From NCBI GenBank assembly GCA_023230565.1, contig JALNXD010000081.1:1-6578 (forward strand): 6,578 nucleotides of DNA, written 5' to 3'. Below are positions 1-6,230 of this stretch, in pieces. The position numbers and the translations under genes are program-made. Numbering within the stretch: position 1 is the first letter of the stretch; every line of letters begins with the position of its first letter. The stretch comes from Syntrophales bacterium (lineage in GTDB: Bacteria; Desulfobacterota; Syntrophia; Syntrophales; UBA2210). The notes beneath the pieces were generated by a model. That model ran no database searches and was not told the DNA's origin. It saw nothing but the letters and a program-made list of their open reading frames with translations.

Positions 1-255
1 ATGAAAAGTTTTGTGTTCAAATCACATATCGGACCGGGGTGTGTAATCGAACCCTGTTCGGTTCTCATGGGTGTAACAGTGGGCGAAGGCCGGTTTGTAC
101 CGGCGGGTTCGGTCATCAAAACGCAGGCCGATGCCGATGCCCTTCCGGCTATTACAGAGGATTATCCAATGAAAGACATGAACAGAGGGGTCATACACGT
201 CAACAAGGGGCTGGCGGAAGCGTACCTGCGAAAAAACGGCGCAGACAGGTATTAA
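1..255 (+). CDS. Gamma-class (Cam-type) carbonic anhydrase, C-terminal fragment, 5' end outside window
   Basis: This is the last 84 codons of a gene cut by the left edge. The ATG at base 1 is most likely an internal methionine, because it aligns with an internal Met of archaeal Cam. The family catalyses reversible hydration of CO2 to bicarbonate as a trimer of left-handed beta-helices with metal ions held between subunits. Seen here: the end of the hexapeptide-repeat helix (FVFKS.. IGPGCVIEP, MGVTVGEGRFVPAG), then the typical C-terminal alpha-helical extension (SQ/TQAxADxLPxxTxDY, NxxVxxVNxxLAExY pattern). As I recall it, this matches the tail of Methanosarcina Cam almost position by position. 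The zinc-binding histidines lie upstream of the fragment, so catalytic competence cannot be judged. The gene ends in TAA and converges on the minus-strand pil operon. A generic hexapeptide transferase is less likely given the C-terminal extension. Confidence 0.85.
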   Translation: MKSFVFKSHIGPGCVIEPCSVLMGVTVGEGRFVPAGSVIKTQADADALPAITEDYPMKDMNRGVIHVNKGLAEAYLRKNGADRY

Positions 256-302
256 TCGGAATCACAGAGTATCTTCCCGGGCAGCATAGCCTGACTGGGA
301 AA

Positions 303-317
303 CCCGGCATTACCGGG
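303..317. terminator. Small GC-rich hairpin between convergent genes (possible weak terminator)
   Basis: CCCGG (303-307) and CCGGG (313-317) form a 5-bp stem with a 5-base loop in the 94-base gap between the carbonic anhydrase stop (255) and the receiver-like gene stop (350). TTCCC (274-278) and GGGAA (297-301) can form a second nearby stem. Neither is followed by a T run on either strand, so this is at most a weak or factor-assisted terminator. Confidence 0.25.
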
Positions 318-349
318 CGGTTCACCTGCGGGATGCTGACGGCTGCCGT

Positions 350-862
350 TTATCCTCGCCCTGCCTGTTTCAATATCTCCATATACACATGATAAAAGGC
401 TTTATTTTCGGCCACGGCTTTTTTTATTATGGCGCCTGCATCATCCAGGTTCGAATTATTGACGATCAAATTGACACTTTTATTGAATGCAGCCATATTG
501 TCATTGGTTCTTAAACGTTCACCAAGAAGGGCGACAAACATTTTTCTTCTGAGCTGCATATCAAGTTCCGCAAGATATGCCAGTACTTCGTTTCCTGAAT
601 CATTCACATCAAAATTCTCGTTTACCGCCACCAGATCATAATTATGGTATCGCATGCTCTTCAATGCATCCTGGGCGGTAGAGGCTTCGGTTACCAGATA
701 TCCGTTTTCTTTCAACTGGCTGACGAGCTTCGCACGGGCTGCCGCGTCCTGCTCACATACCAATGCTGTTTCCTTGCCTTCTTCGACAAAATCAAAGGGC
801 TTTTCGGCCGCATCATATGCTTCTGATGTGACTGCATCGATTATCATTTTTCCGTCATCCAT
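350..862 (-). CDS. Degenerate response-regulator receiver-like protein, third gene of pilT operon
   Basis: This 170-residue soluble protein has an approximately 30-residue acidic N-terminal extension and then a CheY-like fold. Beta-1 is TALVCEQD (about 32-39), beta-3 is YDLVAVNENFD (75-85), beta-4 is KMFVALLGE (107-115), and SVNLIVNNSN (129-138) takes the place of the usual K-P segment. Key residues are changed. Asn81 occupies the position of the phospho-accepting Asp, the conserved Lys before beta-5/alpha-5 is replaced by Asn135, and the acidic pair is reduced to E37/D39. It is therefore probably a pseudo-receiver that signals by binding and not by phosphorylation (inference). No output domain or membrane segment is seen. 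The start ATG at 862 has GAGGAG six bases upstream, and the gene follows the PilT/PilU-like ATPase by 24 bases, so it is very likely cotranscribed and may act on the motor ATPases. Role unproven; fold assignment moderately sure. Confidence 0.75.
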   Translation of the reverse strand: MDDGKMIIDAVTSEAYDAAEKPFDFVEEGKETALVCEQDAAARAKLVSQLKENGYLVTEASTAQDALKSMRYHNYDLVAVNENFDVNDSGNEVLAYLAELDMQLRRKMFVALLGERLRTNDNMAAFNKSVNLIVNNSNLDDAGAIIKKAVAENKAFYHVYMEILKQAGRG

Positions 863-886
863 GCCATTCTCCTCGCCTGCCGGCTC

Positions 887-2062
887 TTACCATTTTCTTC
901 TTTCTCTTCCATACTCTTTATCGACCTCAAGTCCCTCTATGCCAGTGGTCGCCTGACCGCTTTTCGCCTTCACCTGATCGATGCCTCTGTTCACCACACC
1001 TTTCGTCGTTGCATAGGCAAGGGCTGTTTCTTCAGTAATTTTCCCATCCTCATACAATTTCACTATATAATCATCGAACGTGGTCATTCCGAAAGCGGCG
1101 CTCGCCTCTATTATTTCCCTGTAGGTTTTACCTTCCGATTCACCGTGAAGAATCGTATCCTTGACTCTCAGGTTCGTTCCCATGATCTCAAATGCGGCGA
1201 CCCTTCCGCCCCCCACTTTCGGGAGCAGCCTCTGGCATACGATCCACCTCACTGTGTCGGCCAGACGAATTCTGATCTGATTCTCCTCTTCCGATGAAAA
1301 CATTCCAAGAATCCTGTTTATTGTCTGCCCGGCATCAACCGTATGAAGCGTGCTCAGCACCAAATGTCCCGTTTCAGCGGCACCCAGTCCGATTTCCACG
1401 GTTTCCCGGTCCCTCATTTCTCCTACGAGAATCACTTTGGGAGCCTGTCTGAGAGCGGCCCTGAGTCCGTTGGCGAAACTGTCGAAGTCCGTCCCGAGTT
1501 CCCGTTGATTGAATGTCGCCTTTTTATGCGGATGTTGAAATTCAACCGGATCTTCGAGCGTTATGATGTGTATCGATCTTTCTTCATTGAAATCGTTCAG
1601 AAGAGCTGCAAGGGATGTCGATTTTCCGCTTCCTGTAGCACCGGTAACTAAAATGATACCGTTTTTCTCCTGCGACATCTTTTCAAAAGCCGCGGGAAGA
1701 TTCAGCTGAGTCCGTGTCGGGATCTGCGTTTCCAGCTTTCTGAGTACTATGGAGTAATTCCCCCTCTGCGAGAAAATATTCACCCTGAAACGCGCTTTAC
1801 CGGGCAGCTCATACGATGAGTCGCAGGAGCCTTCTTTCACCAGAAAATTCGTAAGTCTTCTATCCTGGTTTATCAGATTCAAAGCGATAATTTCTGTCTG
1901 AAAAGGGGTAAGTTTCTTAAATTCCGGTTCCAGATCGACCGCCGTCAATTGTCCGGAACTTTCCACTTGAAACGGTTTGCCTACTGTAATATTTAAATCC
2001 GATACGTTGCCGTGTGAATCAAGCATTTTGCTCAGGATAAAATCGATCTCCTGTTTTTTCAT
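887..2062 (-). CDS. PilT/PilU-like type IV pilus retraction ATPase (divergent paralogue)
   Basis: A 391-residue secretion-superfamily (GspE/PilT) ATPase, expected to be a cytoplasmic hexamer at the base of the type IV pilus. Visible motifs: N-terminal PAS-like region with SDLNITVGKP (21-30), arginine segment ARFRVNIF (90-97), Walker A GATGSGKST (141-149), Asp box ITLEDPVEF (167-175), Walker B KVILVGEMRD (209-218), His box TGHLVLSTLHT (231-241), and C-terminal GMTTFDDYIVKLYEDGKI (325-342). The nucleotide-binding site looks intact. Departures from canonical PilT: the AIRNLIRE retraction motif is unrecognisable (NLRVKDTILHGE, 297-308), and DPD before Walker B is APK (207-209). Both resemble the looser PilU type, which acts with PilT. 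A basic tail of about 30 residues follows the usual end. SD GAGGTG lies five bases before the ATG at 2062. It lies 31 bases downstream of pilT and 24 upstream of the receiver-like gene. Family certain; PilU-like role inferred. Confidence 0.9.
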   Translation of the reverse strand: MKKQEIDFILSKMLDSHGNVSDLNITVGKPFQVESSGQLTAVDLEPEFKKLTPFQTEIIALNLINQDRRLTNFLVKEGSCDSSYELPGKARFRVNIFSQRGNYSIVLRKLETQIPTRTQLNLPAAFEKMSQEKNGIILVTGATGSGKSTSLAALLNDFNEERSIHIITLEDPVEFQHPHKKATFNQRELGTDFDSFANGLRAALRQAPKVILVGEMRDRETVEIGLGAAETGHLVLSTLHTVDAGQTINRILGMFSSEEENQIRIRLADTVRWIVCQRLLPKVGGGRVAAFEIMGTNLRVKDTILHGESEGKTYREIIEASAAFGMTTFDDYIVKLYEDGKITEETALAYATTKGVVNRGIDQVKAKSGQATTGIEGLEVDKEYGRERRKW

Positions 2063-2093
2063 TTCATCACCTCAATTGCTTCCATAATCCTCT

Positions 2094-3176
2094 TTACACC
2101 TCAGTAAAATCGGTCGGCGGATTTTTAAGGAAAGGCCTGAATTTCGCTTTATCATTCGATTTTGCATACGCATCATCGGGACCGATCCATCCCTTTTGCA
2201 GGAGTTCCATAATTGAATCGTCAAGAAGTTGCATTCCGAATTTTTTCCCTGTCTGAATCATTGAAGGAATCTGGAAGGTTTTCGATTCCCGGATGAGATT
2301 TCGCACGGCGGGTGTTGCAATCAGGATTTCGAGAGCGGCACAGCGGCCAGGTTTGTCGATTCGCTTAAATAATACCTGGGCAATAACAGCACGGATGCCG
2401 TCGGCAAGAGTTGAACGAATCTGTGCCTGCTGATTTGCCGGAAAAACTTCTATCACGCGGTCAAGGGTTTTCGCCGCACTTGTCGTATGCAGAGTTCCAA
2501 ACACGAGGTGCCCTGTCGAAGCGGCTTCAACGGCAAGCGAAATTGTTTCGAGATCCCTCATTTCACCTACGAGAATAATATCGGGGTCCTCCCTGAGTGC
2601 ACCTTTCAAGGCAGCCGAAAAGGATTTCGTATGAACACCGACTTCTCTATGATTGACGATGCAGCTCTTGCTTTGGTGCACAAATTCAATCGGGTCTTCA
2701 ACAGTAATTATATGGTCTTTTCTCTTGCTGTTGGCTTCGTCAATGATTGCAGCCAATGTTGTCGATTTCCCGCTGCCTGTGGGTCCTGTCACAAGAACCA
2801 GCCCGCGGGGCAGCGACGCAAGCTTCGTTATCACAGGAGGAAGGCCCAATTGCGCAGCGCCTAAAATAGTACTGGGAATTTCCCGAAAAACTGCTGCAAC
2901 TCCATATTTCTGCTGGAAAAAATTCGCCCTGTATCTGGCAAGATCAGGAATCTCATAGGCAAAATCTATATCACCCGTCTCTTCAAATTGTTTAACCTTA
3001 TGTTCCGGCGTAATTTCGTAAAGCAGGGATTTCAATTCATCATTTTCAAGAACATGGTACTTGACCCGCTCCATTTCTCCACGAATTCGAATTGCAGGCT
3101 GCTGACCGGATACGAGGTGAAGGTCCGATGCCCCTTGATCATGCATGAGTTTGAAAAACGCGTCAATCTGCGCCAT
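2094..3176 (-). CDS. pilT: Type IV pilus twitching motility (retraction) ATPase PilT
   Basis: A 360-residue protein of normal PilT length with every signature of the family. These are GASDLHLVSGQQPAIRIRGE (15-34), RYRANFF (81-87), FREIPS (97-102), Walker A GPTGSGKST (131-139), Asp box ITVEDPIEFVH (157-167), Walker B DIILVGEMRD (199-208), His box TGHLVFGTLHT (221-231), an AIRNLIRE-type motif AVRNLIRESK (290-299), then SMIQTGKKFGMQLLDDSI. PilT hydrolyses ATP as a hexamer on the cytoplasmic side of the pilus machine and drives pilin depolymerisation, so retraction, twitching and DNA uptake or surface sensing. The C-terminus (KFRPFLKNPPTDFTEV) resembles deltaproteobacterial PilTs as I remember them. 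The start ATG at 3176 has an excellent SD, AAGGAGGAT (3189-3181), four bases upstream. It is first in a three-gene operon driven by the promoter at 3328-3299. No pilin or PilB/PilC genes are in the window. Confidence 0.95.
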   Translation of the reverse strand: MAQIDAFFKLMHDQGASDLHLVSGQQPAIRIRGEMERVKYHVLENDELKSLLYEITPEHKVKQFEETGDIDFAYEIPDLARYRANFFQQKYGVAAVFREIPSTILGAAQLGLPPVITKLASLPRGLVLVTGPTGSGKSTTLAAIIDEANSKRKDHIITVEDPIEFVHQSKSCIVNHREVGVHTKSFSAALKGALREDPDIILVGEMRDLETISLAVEAASTGHLVFGTLHTTSAAKTLDRVIEVFPANQQAQIRSTLADGIRAVIAQVLFKRIDKPGRCAALEILIATPAVRNLIRESKTFQIPSMIQTGKKFGMQLLDDSIMELLQKGWIGPDDAYAKSNDKAKFRPFLKNPPTDFTEV

Positions 3177-3261
3177 GATAATCCTCCTTTTTGATTATGA
3201 AGCCGATTCTGATTTTGACATTGGTGCTCATTGTCGTTTAAAATATTTTACCGGGCATGGA

Positions 3262-3292
3262 CCGAAAATTGCCGGAGCCTGGATGCTTTCGG
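3262..3292 (-). other. Predicted 5'-leader hairpin of the pilT transcript
   Basis: CCGAAA (3262-3267) and TTTCGG (3287-3292) are inverted repeats with a 19-base GC-rich loop region. The predicted transcription start from the promoter at 3328-3299 falls near 3292, so the stem would form at the extreme 5' end of a leader of about 115 bases. That arrangement could protect the mRNA. Only six pairs are perfect, so this may be chance. Confidence 0.3.
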
Positions 3293-3298
3293 GTTGGT

Positions 3299-3328
3299 AC
3301 TATAGTGGAAAAATCCGAATTTTGTCAA
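3299..3328 (-). promoter_or_regulatory. Sigma70-type promoter for the pilT operon
   Basis: On the minus strand, a perfect -35 TTGACA (3328-3323) is separated by 18 bases from -10 TATAGT (3304-3299, five of six matches to TATAAT). It points to pilT, with a start expected about seven bases past the -10, near 3292. I found no convincing GG-N10-GC sigma54 site by eye, although sigma54 control is common for pilin genes. Confidence 0.65.
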
Positions 3329-3436
3329 GATGTAAGACACCTGTTTATAAATGTGGACACAAAAAAAGAGAAAATGAAAAGATCTCAGGTTTATCGACAT
3401 AAAAATCCTTGCATACATCACTTTTGGAAATGATTT

Positions 3437-3463
3437 TTTGACATATGATGCAGGTCGGTCAAA
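3437..3463. repeat. Inverted repeat TTTGAC-N15-GTCAAA upstream of the DUF4301 gene
   Basis: TTTGAC (3437-3442) and GTCAAA (3458-3463) are perfect inverted half-sites whose centres are two helical turns apart (21 bases), a spacing typical of dimeric regulator operators. The left arm contains TTGACA (3438-3443), which looks like a -35. However, the best -10-like hexamer downstream, TATACT (3470-3475), is 26 bases away, too far for normal sigma70 spacing. An operator or activator site for the plus-strand gene is possible but unproven. Confidence 0.3.
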
Positions 3464-3480
3464 TAGAGATATACTGATGT

Positions 3481-3496
3481 AATTGCAGAATTGCAG
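3481..3496 (+). repeat. Tandem 8-base repeat (AATTGCAG x2) in the 5' leader
   Basis: AATTGCAG occurs twice back to back immediately before the SD of the DUF4301 gene. It lies downstream of TATACT (3470-3475) and so probably in the mRNA leader. It could arise by slippage. A role in translation or regulation is only speculative. Confidence 0.4.
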
Positions 3497-3502
3497 AAAA
3501 GG
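3497..3502 (+). promoter_or_regulatory. Shine-Dalgarno AAAAGG that fixes the start of the DUF4301 gene
   Basis: AAAAGG sits seven bases before ATG 3510, a normal spacing. The longer in-frame alternative, TTG at 3483, lies inside the tandem repeat with no SD in front of it, so ATG 3510 is preferred. Confidence 0.6.
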
Positions 3503-3509
3503 CATATAT

Positions 3510-5039
3510 ATGGATACCAACACCCTCTTTTCCGTAAAAGATGTAGAAGCCATTGAAGCGAAGGGATTAACCCCGGAGGAAGTTCTTCGCCAGCTGAAAC
3601 TTTTGAGAAAAGGCTCTCATCCGGTTGATCTGATAAGGCCTTGCACGGCCAGTGATGGCATCGAAATAGTGGATGAAAGACGAATTAAAATCCTTCTGGC
3701 CGCATTTGATAAAGCCAGAAGCGCCGGCAGAATAACCAAATTTGTTCCCGCCTCCGGAGCTGCAAGCCGCATGTTCAAAGACTGGTTCCGCTTTCTTGAT
3801 ATGGCGCAGTTTGATGGAAGCAAAGAGGCGCAGCATTTTGCAGAAGAATTGCCCGATTTTGCATTTTATGGCGATCTTGCAGACATGATGGAAAAAAAAG
3901 GGTTGAACCTGCAGGAACTGCAATCGGGCGGCTATTACAAAAAAATCCTCGAATATATCCTGCTGCCGAAAGGTCTTGATTACGGGCAATCGCCGAAGGC
4001 GGTTCTCGCATTTCATACATATCCGCAGGGCACCCGCACCCCTGTCGAAGAGCATCTTGCAGAAGCTGCATTATATGGAACCGATGCGGCGGGAAACGCA
4101 CGTGTACATTTTACGGTCTCGGAAGAACATAAAACGAAAGTAGATTCATTTATTTCCCGGATTACCGGCAATTATGAAAAACTATTTTCAGCACTCTTCG
4201 ATGTCTCGGTTTCAGCACAGCAGTCTTCGACTGATACGGTCGCGATCGCTATGGATGGATCTCCTTTCAGGGACAAAGAGGGAAACATTATATTCAGACC
4301 CGGCGGGCACGGTTCACTCTTGAGAAATCTCAATGATCTGGAAGGCGATATTATTTTTATGAAGAACATCGATAATGTAGTGCCGGACAGGCTGAAACCG
4401 GAAACCGTTTTTTACAAAAAAATTCTGGCCGGCCTCCTGATGGAGCTGCAAGAGACTATATTTAAATATCTCAGCTTAATTGAAAGCGGAGATTGCCGAA
4501 ATGAAGACATTATGCAGCTCAGAGAATTTTATCGGAAATGGTTTTCTCTTTCTTTGCCACCGGAATTCGATAAAAAGCCACTCGGCGAAAAAACCGATTT
4601 CTTTCATCGCTGTCTGCATCGTCCTATACGGGTGTGCGGCATGGTTAGAAATGAGGGGGAGCCGGGCGGCGGACCATTCTGGGTGCGCGACGCCGACGGA
4701 ACAGAGTCGAAGCAGATCATCGAAAAGGCGCAGGTAGCACTCGAAACCCCCGGTCAAGAGGCCATATGGAATTCATCAACCCACTTCAATCCGGTTGATA
4801 TCGTATGCGGGGTAAGAGATCACAAAGGAAACCCGTTCGATCTCGAAACATTTGTCGACAAGGAGACGTACCTCGTTTCAGAAAAAACATACGAAGGAAG
4901 AAACCTCAAGGCTCTCGAACACCCCGGCTTGTGGAACGGTTCGATGGCATACTGGAATACCGTCTTTGTCGAAGTACCTCTTTCGACATTTGCTCCGGTA
5001 AAAACGGTAGAAGACCTTTTGAGGCCGGAACATGGATAA
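3510..5039 (+). CDS. DUF4301 family protein, possible UDP-sugar pyrophosphorylase-like nucleotidyltransferase
   Basis: A 509-residue soluble protein without signal peptide or membrane segments, recognised as DUF4301 (usual length about 500), chiefly by KFVPASGAASRMFK (77-90). No biochemical function is known to me. Read in order, its motifs mirror the GT-A nucleotidyltransferases of the UDPGP group. The Gly/Ala-rich FVPASGAASRM resembles the UTP-binding GGxGTRL/M loop. SPKAVLAFHTY (161-171) resembles the PK segment. A Q..STDTVAIAMDG stretch (238-250) is followed by RPGGHGSLLRNL (263-274) and IIFMKNIDNV (281-290), close to the PGGHG and NIDN motifs of UDP-glucose/UDP-GlcNAc pyrophosphorylases. 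CGMVRNEGEPGGGPFWV (376-392) is another conserved-looking glycine-rich block. A role in activating a sugar or polyol phosphate is an inference. The start at ATG 3510 is supported by its SD. It stands alone, divergent from pilT and convergent with the S74 gene, so context does not name a substrate. Confidence 0.85.
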   Translation: MDTNTLFSVKDVEAIEAKGLTPEEVLRQLKLLRKGSHPVDLIRPCTASDGIEIVDERRIKILLAAFDKARSAGRITKFVPASGAASRMFKDWFRFLDMAQFDGSKEAQHFAEELPDFAFYGDLADMMEKKGLNLQELQSGGYYKKILEYILLPKGLDYGQSPKAVLAFHTYPQGTRTPVEEHLAEAALYGTDAAGNARVHFTVSEEHKTKVDSFISRITGNYEKLFSALFDVSVSAQQSSTDTVAIAMDGSPFRDKEGNIIFRPGGHGSLLRNLNDLEGDIIFMKNIDNVVPDRLKPETVFYKKILAGLLMELQETIFKYLSLIESGDCRNEDIMQLREFYRKWFSLSLPPEFDKKPLGEKTDFFHRCLHRPIRVCGMVRNEGEPGGGPFWVRDADGTESKQIIEKAQVALETPGQEAIWNSSTHFNPVDIVCGVRDHKGNPFDLETFVDKETYLVSEKTYEGRNLKALEHPGLWNGSMAYWNTVFVEVPLSTFAPVKTVEDLLRPEHG

Positions 5040-5054
5040 ATGGATAAACGTTTT

Positions 5055-5103
5055 CTGGGAAGAGCCGATACCTTTAGAGTTCATTGGTATCGGCCATTCC
5101 CAG
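5055..5103. terminator. Long interrupted hairpin between convergent genes (possible bidirectional terminator)
   Basis: CTGGGAA (5055-5061) pairs with TTCCCAG (5097-5103), and GCCGATACC (5064-5072) pairs with GGTATCGGC (5086-5094). These 16 perfect pairs are split by a symmetrical two-base internal loop (GA opposite CA), with a 13-base terminal loop. It starts 15 bases after the DUF4301 stop and lies 45 bases beyond the stop of the convergent S74 gene, so it is placed to end both transcripts. No T run follows on either strand, so it is not a classical intrinsic terminator. It may act with Rho, protect 3' ends or be a dispersed repeat. Confidence 0.5.
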
Positions 5104-5147
5104 GCCGGTTATTCAGGGGCAGCCCTTGTTTCCCTGCACCCCCGTGC

Positions 5148-6215
5148 TCACATTTTATTTTCCAGTGCCTCAATCCTTTTTGCTAATGCCTTATTTTCTT
5201 CTTTTCCTTTTCTCATTTCCCTGAGCAATTCATCGTATGCGTCTTGCAGCCGGTCAATCTGCGCCTGCTGCTCCTGTATCGCTTTCACTGCTATGGCGGT
5301 TATTTGACCGTATATGATCCCTTTGCTCCCTTCCGATCCGCTCACCAGTTCGGGAACAAGAGACTCCAGTTCCTGCGCTACAAATCCTACTTGCTGTAAA
5401 TTGTCCTTTTTCATTTTGTACCGGCGGGGCCGCATTTGTAAAAGTGTCTCCAATCCATAGTCTATATCGGCAATGTCTTTCTTGTATTCACTGTCGGAGG
5501 CGCTCGCCCATGCCCCGGCCGAGGTCAAAAATGCTTCGTTGCTGCCGTTATAAAAGCCCAGATGCTGATATGAGTAATGCATATATATGTGCCTGTATAC
5601 ACCAAAATTATTGCTTATCTTGACTCCTCCGTCACTCCAGTAGATCGATGGCGATTGCGCGTGTATTACTCCGTTGGCTGACAGGGCACGGGCAAACGCA
5701 CCGTCGCCGCTGTTATTCACATTGAATGCCCAGTTTCCGTTCGAGTTCAAAAATCCCTGGGTAAAGCCCGCTTGTGCATGGTACCATCCTGCGTGTGTTC
5801 CATTGCTTGTCTGCATTCTCAGGGAAGAGGATCCGGCTGCCGGTGAACGCATATACCAGCCGTAATTAGCATCATTGCAGAAGTGAGCCCCGTTTGAGGT
5901 TGTAAGGATGCCCTGACCATTACCAACTCTCAGCCAGTTATCGAGGGTAAGTGAGCCGCTTTGATCGGTCGCTATGATTTTGCAGGCCCCTGAACTTCCT
6001 CCTATGCTGTAGCCGTTCAGGGAACCGACTTGATTGTTCCCGGAAATGATGGTATCTCCAACGACATGCAGCCTGCTGCCGGGAGCAGCCGTACCGATTC
6101 CGACATTCCCGTTGCTTATTATTTTCAGCCCTTCTACAGCATAAGCCGAACCGGTCATCATTGAAATTGTAAGTGTACAAAGTACTGCCAGTTTCCAACA
6201 GGATCTTTTTTTCAT
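5148..6215 (-). CDS. Exported protein with C-terminal peptidase S74 (intramolecular chaperone) domain
   Basis: A 355-residue protein. Residues 1-26 form a Sec signal peptide (basic MKKRSCWK, hydrophobic core, AYA cleavage site before V27). SNGNVGIGTAAPGSRLHVVGD (34-54, given in pieces: NGNVGIGT, LHVVGD) is the repeat that often precedes fibre domains. The middle (about 60-235) is Gly/Ser/Asn/Tyr/Trp-rich, beta-type and fibre-like. From S240 follows the S74 domain: SDSEYKKDI (240-248), LLQMRPRRYKMK, QQVGFVAQELESLVPELV (274-291), and IIYGQITAIAVKAIQEQQAQI, running into a coiled coil (311-355). In S74 proteins the C-terminal chaperone trimerises the fibre and then cuts itself off at the Ser of an S-D...K site; Ser240 and Lys245/246 fit. 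Start: ATG 6215 has SD AAAAGGAGA (6230-6222) and gives a clean signal peptide. An upstream in-frame ATG at 6248 does not. Probably a trimeric surface or secreted fibre; ligand unknown. Confidence 0.88.
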   Translation of the reverse strand: MKKRSCWKLAVLCTLTISMMTGSAYAVEGLKIISNGNVGIGTAAPGSRLHVVGDTIISGNNQVGSLNGYSIGGSSGACKIIATDQSGSLTLDNWLRVGNGQGILTTSNGAHFCNDANYGWYMRSPAAGSSSLRMQTSNGTHAGWYHAQAGFTQGFLNSNGNWAFNVNNSGDGAFARALSANGVIHAQSPSIYWSDGGVKISNNFGVYRHIYMHYSYQHLGFYNGSNEAFLTSAGAWASASDSEYKKDIADIDYGLETLLQMRPRRYKMKKDNLQQVGFVAQELESLVPELVSGSEGSKGIIYGQITAIAVKAIQEQQAQIDRLQDAYDELLREMRKGKEENKALAKRIEALENKM

Positions 6216-6221
6216 CTCAGT

Positions 6222-6230
6222 TCTCCTTTT
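6222..6230 (-). promoter_or_regulatory. Shine-Dalgarno AAAAGGAGA that fixes the S74 gene start
   Basis: On the minus strand AAAAGGAGA lies six bases before ATG 6215. It lies inside the frame that would be read from the alternative ATG at 6248, and it produces a signal peptide starting MKKRSCWK, so the shorter start is preferred. Confidence 0.75.

Larger units (their letters stand above)
3177..3509. other. Divergent intergenic region between pilT and the DUF4301 gene
   Basis: This 333-base, AT-rich spacer holds the pilT SD, the pilT promoter, a leader hairpin, an inverted repeat and a small tandem repeat, each listed separately. Short open frames crossing it (for example 3145-3402 on + and 3248-3553 on -) have no credible ribosome sites, low-complexity or implausible residues, and overlap real genes, so no gene is called. 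Bases 3330-3436 show nothing beyond A-rich stretches. Confidence 0.6.

Noticed and set aside
39..392. Open frame of 117 codons on + overlapping the carbonic anhydrase
   Set aside because: It is a shifted frame over the conserved carbonic anhydrase and runs into the convergent receiver-like gene; its protein is Cys/Arg-rich with no family resemblance.
1343..2864. Plus-strand open frames opposite the two PilT-family genes
   Set aside because: They are antisense shadows of conserved ATPase motifs; similar shadow frames arise at both paralogues because the motifs are shared.
3438..3475. TTGACA with TATACT as a sigma70 promoter for the DUF4301 gene
   Set aside because: The spacer is 26 bases, well beyond the usual 16-19; no better pair was found.
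3483..3509. TTG 3483 as start of the DUF4301 gene
   Set aside because: There is no SD before it and it lies in the tandem repeat; ATG 3510 has AAAAGG at seven bases.
3145..3553. Small open frames in the pilT-DUF4301 spacer on both strands
   Set aside because: They overlap conserved genes or promoter elements and lack ribosome sites and recognisable composition.
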